This document shows positions 1-11,110 of a stretch of 64,000 nt of DNA, in pieces (position 1 is the stretch's first letter; each line of letters starts with the position of its first letter). The notes under the pieces were generated by a model, which was given only the letters and a program-made list of their open reading frames with translations, was not told where the DNA came from and made no database searches. Position numbers and translations under genes: made by a program. Source of the DNA: Isoetes taiwanensis (Eukaryota > Streptophyta > Lycopodiopsida > Isoetales > Isoetaceae); contig JAJEKV010000328.1 of NCBI GenBank assembly GCA_021234155.1, positions 124,001 through 188,000 on the forward strand, written 5' to 3'.

Positions 1-346
1 TGGGCAAATAATCCCGCGCGTGATCGGTGGCACATGGCGGCCCAGCAGCCAAATTCTAAAATTGCTTGCTGCAATCGCAGTAGTGAAGGCAGGAAGCAGA
101 TGGGGAGGCCATTTATTCCTATCTGTTGTGGTTCATGGTTTTTCAAACAGGTGAGCGGCTCCCTCTTGTTTTCGTTTCTTTCTTGTTTGTTGAGCATGTC
201 GATGAGGAAGGCAGCAAGAAAGGGGAACAGTGCAGCAGCCCATGTCCCCATCCCGGCTGTTGCTGTCGTGCCTGCCATACCTACTTGTGCCTGTTGCTGC
301 CATGTCTAGCACATCTAGCTCTTGACAGACCCAAGAGCCTCCTATC

Positions 347-1163
347 ATGCCCAATTCCTCCATGAATTGGGAGGCAATTGACATGTCTGTGACATTAGGC
401 CTTTTAGGGCAGGATGTTCCTCTTAGTCTCTATGAATCCTTATCAACGTTTTGTGACAGAAGATGCATAGCAGAAGCTGTTGCCTTGGAGAGGGGCTTCT
501 CTCCAGACCACTTGATGTCCATGTTGTTTTGAGAGCACGTTATAAAACTCTGAAGGCCATCAATGAAGCTATCAAGAGAGATTTTAACTGGCCATCTAAG
601 CCAGCATATGTTGTTTTGGATTGTAAGGTGCTTAAGAATAACGGGCTCCAACGGGCTCCACTGCTTTGAAGGGGATGGTGGGCTATTGTATGAAGGATAT
701 GGGTAATGTGCATTATTCATGTCATATGCATAATGTAACTGATTCCATGATAGAAAAGGGTAAGGATCTCTACTTGAGATGGGATGCTGGAGATACTAAA
801 GGCCTGTGTGTTCTTGATAATCATAACCTCCTGAATAAGGCAGCGCATTTCGTTTCCTATCATGGGGGGCGTCTCGTGACACCAAGTCTGAATTTCACCT
901 TGGCTAGAATGATTAGAAGCGGCAAAAATAACCTATCCAGCAGCTGGATAATCTCTTCTAACATAGCTCACGTCAATGAACACAGGGTCCATGCAGCCTG
1001 GAGGATCTTCCTCAACCCTGCCCGTTGCATGCCATCAGATATCCGAACGATCCTGTATGGCCTGCCAGCTAGTTATGTGCCAGTTGAGAGAAACGGGCCT
1101 GGCAGACCGAGATGTTGGGATGACTCGGTCCCCGCTGATGAGTTGGATGTTCCCCGACCATGA
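347..1163 (+). pseudogene. Decayed HUH endonuclease (Replitron-like Rep) gene
   Basis: Two overlapping frames together read as one HUH-type Rep protein. Residues from about 390 give a TLGLLGQDVP-type start and an ALERG stretch, then His-Leu-(His)-Val at 509-522. This is the HUH metal-binding motif, broken by one missing base. About 58 codons later Tyr-Cys-Met-Lys at 684-695 fits the YxxK catalytic tyrosine motif of Rep proteins. Downstream come ARMIRSGK and AAWRIFLNPA stretches. HUH endonucleases nick single-stranded DNA and drive rolling-circle-like transposition; Replitrons are the eukaryotic transposon group I think this matches, from remembered family patterns. Frame breaks: one base lost in the HUH motif, and a 10-bp tandem duplication at 641-660 plus one extra T just before the KGMVGYC stretch. 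An upstream exon ending near 150 at a GTGAGC donor is possible. HUH class is fairly sure; Replitron identity is less sure. Confidence 0.65.
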
Positions 1164-1267
1164 TGTCGATTATATTCCAATTTATACTGGAGATCACACC
1201 ATGGCCATTGATATTGCGCGGTTGTACGGTTTGCTTCACGCATTGGTTTTTTTGTTGCAGATTTCCA

Positions 1268-1564
1268 ATGGAAGTGGATGTGAATGTCCAGGATGGTGCC
1301 AGCCACCATGTGGTCCATATAGATCCTTCTTTGATCAGTTCTAACGTTGATGCCTCCCATCCAAATGCGCAGGCTTATCCACCAGAGTTTGAGGAGACAT
1401 TCTGTGCTAAAGAGTTCGTTAGGCAAATAGTTCAGATTGGCATAGAAATGCTTAGGATGGCGGCTTCAATGCGTATTTTGAGGCGCCAGCTCCACGGGTT
1501 CTATTTAGCAATTGATGGTGCCATGAACAGTGTTGCGTGGGAGTGCCTCGGAGTGCCCATCTGA
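1268..1564 (+). CDS. Unrecognised ORF, possible 3' exon of the HUH gene
   Basis: A 98-codon open frame starts at ATG 1268, eight bases after a good polypyrimidine-CAG acceptor (ending 1260). It may be a last exon or a separate small protein. It contains acidic and hydrophobic stretches but no motif I recognise. It lies just downstream of the HUH relic on the same strand, which is the only reason to link them. It could equally be chance. Confidence 0.22.
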   Translation: MEVDVNVQDGASHHVVHIDPSLISSNVDASHPNAQAYPPEFEETFCAKEFVRQIVQIGIEMLRMAASMRILRRQLHGFYLAIDGAMNSVAWECLGVPI

Positions 1565-3300
1565 GCTTCATACTCTTAGATCCCACATGAGCCTTGCAAG
1601 AGCGCTGCTGTCACATGAGATCCGGCAATTGGACGTCGTAAGCTCGCTGTGGAGAGCTGCGCTGCTTCATGTGTTCGTGTTTATCTTCTCTTGTTTTTGT
1701 GTGATGCACTTCTTCTGTACTGTTGTTGTGATGGCGAGCAAGCCACGTGTGTACTTTTGCATTCCATGAATGTATATACGCCATGTTTATGCTACGATGA
1801 AATTGTGGAATTGGTTGTTTTGCTCTGCAGGTAATTTTGTTCTTGGGCTCCTCCGAAATAATATACTGTGGGCCTCTAGGCAATGGTATGGTCATGAGGG
1901 AAGGCCCTATTAAATGGGGTCAATTTGACCCCATGTTGATCCCACGTAGAAGGCCAGGATCTGCCCCCCAGCATATTCCTGTGAAGATGCCATCATCTGA
2001 CGGCCTCAAAAATATAACACACGAGAAGCAATAATACCCCTGATTATTGGAGCTTGGTCAAACAAAAAAGTTCAGGCCTCTAATGGAAGTCATTCCAAAG
2101 AGTTATGCTAACGTTGCTTTGGGTGAAAGTTGGATTGAGTACAACATGAGGTGGACGCCTCCAAACCAGGCCTAAAATATTTTGGATTTTGGATTTTTTC
2201 ATCTTAGGCTACGTTCCCATGAAACAAGTCGAGCCAGCTCCCATGTTCATATTTAACTTTAAATTTTGAGATCACCTTCCAAGGCTGGCTTGGATTTTTC
2301 AGAAATGGAGGGGGTTTCTCAACTCTCCAATTACTTGCCTTGAATCTTGACTCCGGTAGAAGTCTAATTTGCCTTCAACCTTGAGTCCGATAGAAGCATG
2401 CCGCATGGGAACCATTGCCTTGAATCTTGAGTCTAGTTACTTGCCTTGAATCTTGAGTCTGGTCGGAGGCACATGGGAACCTTATTTAGAACACTCTAAG
2501 CCCGCAATTCAAGACCAAGAATACAAGGTCTAGGACTTGTCCACACATTTGTGTTTGTTTGTGTTCTTAAATTGGCAGCTGCTTAATACAAGTGCATTGC
2601 AATAGGGTACAATCTGTAACCGAAAACAGCTCGGTGAACTTCAGCAGATGAAGCTATTCAAATTAGATAGTAATATGCAGCGTGAAGAATTGGCCATATT
2701 TGATTCAAAATGCACTCTCAGCAGCAATTTTTCCACGATCCATTTCATTATGAAATATGCATAAGCCAAGCAGAGTAATGTATGGTGGAAGTATCAGCAA
2801 CGGAATGCTGTTAATTAAAGCTTCTGCTTCAACAAGCCAGCCTGCTCGTCCAACAAGATTGGCAGCACAACTGCTCACATCGAATGGATTTCTGTCCATG
2901 TTGCCTTATGCACGCCAGTACTGGGCAAATGGTTTGTGTCTACTGGGTTCCAGATAACTGTTTTTGCACTTCTAATAAGTGTGTACTTGACAAACAAAGT
3001 GTTCATCTGCTTGAGCAATGCCAACCCATAGCATCAATGAATCATGACTTCTATTTCCTAGAAAATGCATTCACGAAGTCTACATGCCATTACGGTAAAA
3101 TCCAACCAAATACCAGTTTATAACATTCATACAAGTTGACAGCTATTTCCTTTACCACGATTGAACCGACCCAGCAAACATTTAACGCCATAAAACCTCA
3201 GAACATTATAAAAATTAGAATACCGATCACAAAGTGCCTGAACCAAAGGCAGCTTTGCATTGCAAAACCATCCTCGTTACAACCTCATTGAAAAACAATA
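1565..3300. other. Intergenic stretch, no gene seen
   Basis: Apart from the possible small transposon at 2209-2491, I see no gene here. Short ORFs in this interval lack motifs, splice structure or consistent frame. Confidence 0.4.
2209..2491. mobile_element. Possible MITE-like relic with short inverted ends
   Basis: The left end reads GGCTACGTTCCCATG and the right end CATGGGAACCTTATTTA, so GTTCCCATG is inverted at the two edges. Inside, the phrase TTGCCTTGAATCTTGA recurs (near 2336, 2419 and 2443), interleaved with GGTAGAAG/GATAGAAG and CATGGGAACC phrases. The ends are imperfect and no target duplication was fixed, so this may be only a local repeat. Confidence 0.3.
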
Positions 3301-3308
3301 TGCACATT

Positions 3309-4568
3309 TCATGCTCCTACTAATTCAGTTTCGCCCTCTGCCTCAGCATCCTCAGCAGGCCTCTCAACCTTAACACCAATATCTTCACTGTAATCTCCAT
3401 GGACCTGAAATTCAAGAAGGGTTAAATTATCAGATATTTATATTACTAGATACTCAGAGAAATTCAGAGTACACAAACGTGTATTACCTCCATTAGTTTC
3501 CCAAGATCAAACTTTGGTGCTTTCAATATTTTAACCTTCCTAATGAAAGTGGACTGAAGGGGGTAAATTCCTGCAGTGGCCTTTTCAATTTCCTTCCCAA
3601 TTACCTCCGGGATAAACTTAGCAACTAATTCCTTCAAGTCACAGCTAGCTGCTTCCTTGATCATGATCTCTCTCATCTTTTTTCTAATCTGTAAACAAAC
3701 CAAAAGGCGTTTTTAATCCTTAGCCTTAGCTTCATAAAGGTCCTTGACAATCGCCATTAAAATAAATCACCAGGCACTTACCATCCTGATCTGGCTAGTT
3801 TGTGCATAGCAGGTCCTCTTGACCTGATTGGTCCGCTTCTTTGTAAAGCCAATGCAGAACATCCTGAGCATATAGTTGTCAGTAGTTTTAACATCGACAT
3901 GGGCTTCAATCAGAGATTGCCACTTTCTGACCAAGGATCTCAACTTGTCAGTAGTGAAATCCATACCCTGCATAAAAATAGAAGACTTCAAGCTCTCATC
4001 CGTTAACAGTGTGAAGGTGACGTTATGGACAGCTAATGATGAGTTACCCAGAAATTGGTCAGGACATTCTTTCCCTGAACATCCTCAGCCCTTAGCTTAA
4101 TTTTTCTGTAAGCCTGGTCCTCGTCTTGTTGGAGGTCAGCCAAGGAACACTCAAAAACGCGTCCTTTAAGGGCATCGGATGCAATCTGCATCATCATATA
4201 AATCGATCTATGTTGGTAGCAGACAGAACTAGACAAAAAGAGATACACCATGAAACCAAAACATACCTTTGTTCCCTGCGTTCTGGTAACAAGGGTCTTT
4301 CCAACCGATCTCTGATTAAAAGTTGACGGGGCTTTGATATCATACCAATCCTTCTTAGAAAAAGGATCAACACTGAGACAAAACTCATAGAATTCAGCAT
4401 ACCATGCAACTAATGCTTTAAGAAAAGAGTGAAAAACAAAAAGCTCTTACATCTTTTTCTTGCCCCCCTTCTTCCCCTTAGAGATACGCTTGTTCTTACT
4501 GCAAACAATATTGCCATGAAGAAGAATACAATATAAGGCGCAAAATCAAGAACTTACCCGACTGCCAT
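3309..4568 (-). CDS. RPS3A: 40S ribosomal protein eS1 (RPS3a), seven exons
   Basis: This encodes the small-subunit ribosomal protein eS1 (S3a), part of the cytosolic 40S subunit near the mRNA exit site. Exons on the minus strand are 4568-4558, 4498-4451, 4372-4267, 4185-4048, 3967-3782, 3688-3488 and 3404-3309. Every intron is GT-AG. The spliced length is 786 bp, or 261 residues plus a stop, which is the usual size of the family. Recognisable stretches in order are the basic [19 protein letters not shown] start, [110 protein letters not shown] and [20 protein letters not shown]. The start codon sits in a good plant context (GCCATGG). No lesion was seen, so this looks like a working host gene. 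Family assignment is near certain. Confidence 0.95.
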
Positions 4569-4594
4569 GGCGGCTCCTTCCTCCGGACGAACTA

Positions 4595-4690
4595 ACCCTA
4601 AACGGAAAAGAGGGAAAGGATAACGAAGAAGAGAGAGAAATGTAAGAAAAACCCTAAACCTAAAAAGCGAACGTAAGCCCTTATTTAATA
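4595..4690 (-). promoter_or_regulatory. Telo-box promoter/5' leader of the eS1 gene
   Basis: AAACCCTAAACC at 4648-4660 and AACCCTAAAC near 4595-4604 are telo-box type elements, typical of plant ribosomal protein gene promoters. The leader between them and the ATG (read on -) is pyrimidine-rich with CTTCTTC and CTCTCTC stretches. No transcription start can be fixed from sequence alone. Confidence 0.6.
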
Positions 4691-4984
4691 CGTGTCTCTT
4701 TTAGCTTGGTCCTTAAAATCCCTCATAGTTTTATTACCAACTTCTCTCGCGTTCGTTTTTTGGGGACATTTTGGGGGATCGTCATATATCCTTATGGGAT
4801 GCTGTCATAAGGTTCCCAAATTATCCAATTACTATGATTGTGGTATTGGTTTGGCGGAAAATAGGGGAGAGGGTTATTTCTTACTATGATTTTGTTAGTG
4901 GTTCGGGGAGAAATATTAGAGGGTTTTGATAAAAAAAAAACTTGCTAATGTTGACAGTTTTGAAGTCGTGGCGGCCGTCTTCCT

Positions 4985-5190
4985 AGCATGGCGGGATGCA
5001 GAGGAGCAGGGAAGCCGGATGCAGAGGAGCAGAGGACCTGGGAAAGATGGCGAGGCTTTGTGGGAAAGACGGCGAGGCTTTTGTGGGAAAGATGGGAGCC
5101 TTTGTGGCAGCCGGGCTTTGCAGATGCACGCTTTGCAGATGCAGGTGCAGGCTTATACAGGCTTTGCAGATGCAGGCTTATCTACCTATA
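4985..5190. repeat. Short tandem repeats of three different units
   Basis: Three units follow one another. GCAGAGGAGCAG-type repeats lie near 4998-5035, then (T)TGTGGGAAAGA(T/C)GGCGAGGC near 5042-5095, then GCTTTGCAGATGCA (three copies) near 5118-5175. The repeated units explain the overlapping ORFs here, which I do not regard as genes. Confidence 0.6.
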
Positions 5191-5743
5191 TATCTTCTTC
5201 TTGATGCTTCTATGTGAATCTAGTTTTATGAATCCAGGGCTGCAGAGGTTCAGAAGAAGACTCCAACTCTGTTTGATCCGGTTTCCAGCTGTGGCGCTCA
5301 GGATCTAAAACAAGATTAGTATGTAGGATCTTGTTCGGGTGGAGATAAGCCAGGACTGCGTCCTGTGTTGTTCTTCTTCGGCCAGATTTGGGAACCTGCT
5401 TTGCTGAGTGTTGGCAAAATTTGGGAACCTACTTTGCTGATTTTTGTTGTTGATGCATATTGTTTCTACTGAGATTGTGGTACTCTTTGTGCCATGTGAT
5501 GTTCTCAGTAAATGCGACCTCTTCACCCTAAATTCTTCTCGTCTATTCTTCGCTCTCCTTTGTTTTTATCACTGTTCTGTGAATGCAATGGTCTTTCTGC
5601 ATTTTTTGTGTGTATAGATTGAGGTATATCATGTATGTATATACATACAATAGCCGTATGGGGTGCACAAAGTTATACATGGGTCTGATGTGGATATTCC
5701 ACAGCCCTTCATTTAGCACATTCATGGAATTATGCTTGGATCC

Positions 5744-5769
5744 AAAAAAAAAAAAAAAAAAAAAAAAAA
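5744..5769 (+). repeat. Poly(A) tract of 26 A
   Basis: An uninterrupted A run follows about 500 bp of sequence without recognisable coding. It could be the tail of a retroposed copy on the + strand. I could not fix a target-site duplication or a source gene. A short (TATC)n-like patch follows near 5820-5840. Confidence 0.5.
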
Positions 5770-5859
5770 GGATAGTGCAAGAAGGAGAATTATATCATGT
5801 GGTATGACATAAACATATTATCTATCTATTTATCTATCTAATAAGGCCCAAATTCCACT

Positions 5860-6640
5860 GCCGTAAGTCGCAGTTACCTATGTGGCATCAAATGTCTTGA
5901 AGATATATCTACCCTAACTGGATGTATGATTCCACTACGGCAAAGGTAATTCTTCTACAACAAGATCTACTCCGTTGTTCTGATTCGTGTCAAGATTCAG
6001 AGAATGGCAATTGTTGCTGCTGCAAAAATACGGGAGGAATCCCCTGGCGGTTAAGCGGCTATTTATAGCATCCACATCTGAAGCAAAATCCGATGCTCAA
6101 ATACCTCCATTAGTGGAATCACAAGGAGGAAGAGACATTTTAGATGCTCGAACCAGATTGGCCCATATTCAACTTCCAGGCATCAATTGACGCCAGTGGA
6201 ATCTGGGCCTAAGTATAGATGGTGGGAAAATCAAACTCTATTTTCAAAATGTGAAGCCAAAATGATCCAATGTAAGAAGACCATTGCATACGGATAGTTG
6301 TCCTCCGGGCCCGAGAGCATATTTGCATGTTTTTTATTTTCATCTCATTTCTATTGGGGCCATAGGCTTGCCATGTTCGAATCAGGCAGAATGACCTAGG
6401 CAGGAGCATACATTGCCACTACTAAAGTGATGGCATTTTGTCGTACTTCACTTCCCTGGAATACTCATCAGGCTTTGGATAACTTTATCATTCACACACA
6501 AGCTTGTCTGCAGCTCAAACGATTGTTTCCAACTCATACTTGGCAGGAAGGAGCTATTGTTGTCTGCTTGGATGTCTCCACACTCCCAGATCAAAGATGG
6601 GTTAAGCTCTAAGCACTATCTTAAGAATATGCCTTATTAT
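5860..6640. other. No gene recognised
   Basis: Short ORFs only, without motifs or splice structure. Nothing supportable beyond unique-looking AT-rich DNA leading into the gypsy relic. Confidence 0.3.
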
Positions 6641-6814
6641 GGCCACTAACTAGGAAAATGTCACCACTTGTCAAAACTCCATAAGCACTAGGAATAAACA
6701 AACGCGATAATCGAATCTTTTGCCTCGGTTACTTTCTTTGTGTATATAACTTTAAATCTTTGGTCTCTACTAATATAGTTGTGTTCCGACATTGACAATG
6801 TTGCATGAGTCAGC

Positions 6815-9330
6815 AAGGGAACAACTAATCTTCTTCTTCTTGAAGTAGTCAAACTTCATAGATTGTCAGATATTACCATCAGTGATTTTGGACCTCAATT
6901 CGTCACAGGCTTTCGAAAGTGACTTTTGGACCTATTACACATCAAATGCTCATTCATCTAGTGGCATACTGAAGTATTATTCTCTAAAGATTTTTTTGTT
7001 AAGTGGCATCCTGGATTTCTCCAAGGAAAGCCTGACGCCTTGTTTCAACGCTTCTACCTTGAGCTTAAGCTAGTTGATCCCATATTTGATTAGCAATCAC
7101 ATGTCATTCTACGGTCTGATCGATTTTAACTTATGGCCATCATGTTATTTGAGAGGCTGCATGATACTTTCTTGTTGGAGTTTGTTCGGGCATCTCTCCC
7201 TTCTGATCTCTTGGCTCAGAATATATTTTTATATCTTCGCTCCACATCATCTTCTTGACAAATATAGCCAGACTACGATCGTTTTGAGGTTCGAGATGGG
7301 TTTTTGTTTTGTGATGGCCTTTAATATGTTCCAGATGATGTGTCTAGGCTTCAAATTCTCCATGTTTGCCATGAACTTCCCATGTCGGACATTTTGGGGT
7401 AGCTAAGATTCTTAAACTTATTAGTCGAGACTATTGGTGGCCTGGCCTTCGTTGCTCTGCCGAAGTTTTCATTCGATCATGTGATATATACTATCGAGCA
7501 AAGGTTTCGAGACATCTTCCTCGTGGTCTTCTTCAGCCGCTGCTTATTTTTGATGCACCTTGGAAGAGTATTTATGTGGATTTTATTTCAGAGTTATCAT
7601 TTTCTCGGGGTCATGATGCTATCATTATCGTTTCTCTAGGATGGCTCATTTTATTCCTTGCAATATCACTATCACGAATGAGAGAACAATTGATCTTCTT
7701 ATTCACAAAGTAGTTAGACTTCATGGATTGTTAGACACTATCGCCAGTGATCTGGACCTCAGTCATAAGCGGTGGCATACTCATGCCTTATCCCACATTG
7801 ATTCCGTGATTAAGTATTGTCCTGGATCCCTCCAAACAAAGCCTGATGCCTTGCCTATGGTCCTACTTTGAGCTTTAGCTGGGGATCCCACATTTGATCA
7901 GCAACCACAAGTCATTCTAGGGTCTGATCAGTTTCAACTTATGGCCATCACGTTGTTCGAGAGGCCTCATGATAGGGTATCTCTCCTCTCTCCACATCAT
8001 CTTCTGAGTAAATGCGGTCGGACAATGATCGTTTTGAGGTTTGAGATGGACTTTTGTCTCCTGATGGACTTTTGTATGTTTCGGATGGTATGTCTAGGCT
8101 TCAGATTCTCTAAGCTTGACACGACTCACCTATGCCAAAATTTTAGAGCCAAGACTCTTGAATTTATGAGTAGAGTATTGGTGGCCTGGGCTCCATCGCT
8201 CTGCCGAAGTTTTTGTTCGATTCTGTGATATATGCTGTCGAGCGAAGGTTCTGAGACATCTTCGTCATGGTCTTCTACAGTCGCTGTCTATTTTAGATGG
8301 ACCTTAGAGGAGTATTCTGTAGATTTTATTATGGAGTTGCCACTCTCTCGAGGTCATGATGCCATCATGGTCATTGCTGATCATTTCTTTGTGATGGCTT
8401 ATTTTATTCTTTGCAACATCACCATCACCAGCGATAGAAAAACTGATCTTCTTCTTCATGAAATAGTCAAACTTCATGGATTGCCAGACACTATCATCAG
8501 TGATCATGGACTTCAGTTTGTCGCAGGCTTTTGAAAGTGACTATTGAAGCTATTATATATCGAATGCTCCTTGACTTCCAGTAATCATCCAAAAAGTAAT
8601 GGCTAAGCATAGCGCACTAATCAAACTTTGGGACAATATTTGAGGTGTTTTATCAATTACTAGTACGATGATCGGGTTGATTGGCTTTCATTAGCTGAGT
8701 TTGCCTGTAACAACTCAGTACATGCTTCCACGACCAGACTCCATTCTTTCTAAACTGGCCAACATTCTCGTTGGTCTCTTCGTACCATTGGATCTAACTC
8801 TATCAATCTAGTGTTGAGTCTTGGTTTGAGAAACTCCAGACATTTTAATCAAGTCTTGAGCACCATCTTCAGTGAACGCAATAACATATCAAAATTATGT
8901 TGATTTACATAATCAAGAAGCTCATTCATTTCATGTTAGTGATCTTGGTTGGCTTCTGCATAGAGACCTCCCTACCACACGTCTTTGCAATAAGCTTAAC
9001 TATTGTCGCCTCGATTCTTACCGGATCACGACTCAGATTATTGGTGTTGCATTCTGGCTCGAGCTACTCCTAGTTCTTCATCTACATCCAGTCTTTCATG
9101 TTTCATTATTGAAGTCATCTACACCTAATGTCGTTCGAGATTGAGTTCCTCCATCGGTTCCACTAGTGAACACGAGGAGCTCGAAGTTCGAAAGATTTTG
9201 GATTCCAAGTTTCTTCGTCGACGTTTTTTTGTCAATAGGAAAGGATATTCTCCAAGTGATTGCACCTAGAAACTGCAGAGAATCTAAGTAATGCACCCGA
9301 CAAAGTTGTGGAGTTCTACTGACATTATCT
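6815..9330 (+). mobile_element. Decayed chromodomain Ty3/gypsy element (RNase H/integrase region)
   Basis: Fragments of a chromovirus polyprotein are readable in shifting frames. Integrase core phrases (kLHGLPDTIiSDhGlQF) occur near 6860-6910, 7700-7760 and 8460-8530. Integrase zinc/core entry (RDYWWPGL, then DAPWKSIYVDFI) lies at 7420-7600 and again, more degraded, at 8165-8345. RNase H tail phrases (PGSLQTKPDAL) lie at 6990-7060 and 7795-7860. The integrase C-terminal HPVFHVSLLK is at 9086-9115. A chromodomain-like stretch (EELEVRKILDS, then FFVNRKGYSPSD) is at 9165-9265. Chromodomains steer integration to particular chromatin. The domain order shows the RNase H-integrase unit repeated in tandem. 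Many stops and frameshifts make this a dead copy. Confidence 0.75.
7072..8560 (+). repeat. Tandem repeat of RNase H-integrase segment, period about 0.81 kb
   Basis: The segment beginning with a GATCCCA(T/C)ATTTGAT phrase at 7076 recurs at 7884, followed by matching GTCATTCTA, TTATGGCCATCA and GAGGC phrases. The integrase phrase at about 6881 recurs near 7741 and 8500. The copies are diverged, so the duplication is old. Confidence 0.65.
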
Positions 9331-9579
9331 AGATAACCAAGTCCAAGCACTGTAGCTCCAGCTCCAAAGACTCGTCGCCATCGAAGGAGGGGAATGGGCT
9401 GACGATCATACAAGTATAATACTTGTACATACAAAGATGGTCATCACACAGATGCAAAAGAGTAGTTGCATTCAACAGAGCTTGAACTTCTAACCTTTTA
9501 GTTGCATAACATATGCCTTTGTCAAGTGAGCTATCGATCCTTTTTAAAGATATTTCATTGCATTTTTTTTATATTCGGA

Positions 9580-9860
9580 GCTGATTCCAGATGGTTTTAG
9601 AACATTCTAGAACCTACATGCATGCACGGCACTTGGCACAATCTCACCATTTAGAGTGGCACGATCTTGGCTGTTGGTCTACATATATATAGAGGAGCCT
9701 CATTTTTGTCAAACCATTCCGATTCAATGCCAATCTTGAACCTTCTAGCTCTAACCTTTGTATTCTTCTCTGATCTATCAAGTATTTCCAGTATTCCAGG
9801 ATATTCTTTGCGTATTTCTTGCATGTTTTCTCTTGTTTTCGCGTAGATTCATGGCAGGGA
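9580..9860 (+). repeat. LTR-like remnant with TATA box
   Basis: TATATATAGAGGAGCC at about 9684-9700, followed by a T/C-rich stretch, resembles the U3-R-U5 part of an LTR. It lies downstream of the chromodomain in the right orientation for a 3' LTR. No partner 5' LTR was found, so the limits are guesses. Confidence 0.35.
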
Positions 9861-10026
9861 TAGGCATATGCACAGTCATTTTGACTATGGAGTTGACTCT
9901 ATGCAGCAACAGTAGGAACATTTTATGCTTGTAAGATGGTCAGACTTCATTTGGAATTTGTCTTTTATGCTTAGACTTATCTAAACTTAAGAATTTATCT
10001 TTTTTCAGAGTTTATAGCATGATTTT

Positions 10027-11110
10027 TTTATTTTTATTTGAAGGACGAGTAAAACGTCTATTAAGCAACAAGAAAAAGTACAGAATTACCATTTCTCATC
10101 TAGTTGTATAAGCAAAGAGGATGTTGTTGGAACACGAGCCTGAGGCACTGTGTCCTTACTTCATACTAGATAAGTAAAAAGAGATACGGCTCCACTTAAG
10201 GGATTAACTGGAGGAGTCAAATCAGATTAGACTACTGGAATCTCAGGTGAGTTTGAAGTTTTATCCTAGATCTGCGATTAGGCAATGTTATCCTCAATCA
10301 AATTAGCCCATTGGAGCAAAGTGACCATATGCAATAAAAAGAGGCAGATTCGCGTAAAGCAAGTGGTGAAGAGAGTTGAGATGTGGAGATATTATAACGC
10401 TTAGTTGATTTTTCAGATTGATGAAGAATATATGGATGTTTAGGTGGAGGATAGGTGCCACGACGATGAACGTTCATGTACTGCCCATAAGCCTCTTCAA
10501 CTTGCTCTTGTGATCTCTGAATCTCATCCAGCCTTTGCCTCCATTGATCCATTGACTGGGCCATGGAACTTGTAGATGGAATAGAGCCCGAGGAAGTCAT
10601 AGGGGGATGAGAGACATCCACTAAAAAAGGACCAAAGCTAGGAGCAGGAGATGCAGCAAATGCCAATGGAGGAACCTGCTGGTGAGACTTACTAAATTGC
10701 ACAAAAGAGAGGGGCCTTAGAAAACATCAGGGCTAACTCTAGACCATTTAACAAATGTAGCTTGAAGAAAAGAATATGGGCCCATTCTGAACAACAATTG
10801 TCTGAGGCATGGCACGATGAATAGGCCATGCTATCAAATCTTGGTAATGCCATTGGTTATAGCGTGTTATTAATGAAGTTCAATCTCATTAGCAATGGCA
10901 GAAATGAACCCAGAATCATGAAACCCTAGAAGAAAATCTTCAATAGCAATTCAGAATGGGGCATGTAAGGCATCTGACTTACCCTGGGAAAGAACCAGGA
11001 ACATACAGTGTTTCCAAAGAAGATCAACACCACATTCTATGAGATAAGCTACTAGATCAGGAGACTCAAACATTAAAAGAAATCATCATTGATCTTTGGC
11101 TACAAGCTCG
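10027..11110 (-). pseudogene. Unrecognised decayed coding region, minus strand
   Basis: On the minus strand, 10702-10298 is an open frame of 134 codons with a Pro/Ser-rich part followed by a Gln/Glu-rich probable coiled coil (SMDQWRQRLDEIQRSQEQVEEAYGQ). Upstream, 11100-10760 keeps long open stretches (for example DLVAYLIECGVDLLWKHCMF) broken by stops. The far end at 10027-10040 is a T-rich run, as a minus-strand retroposon tail would give. It could be the gag-like part of a retroelement. I do not recognise the family. Confidence 0.3.

Noticed and set aside
1..30. LTR end (AATCCCGCG, GTGAT) similar to the gypsy LTR at 56.17 kb
   Set aside because: Only about ten bases match, and the window edge cuts the context.
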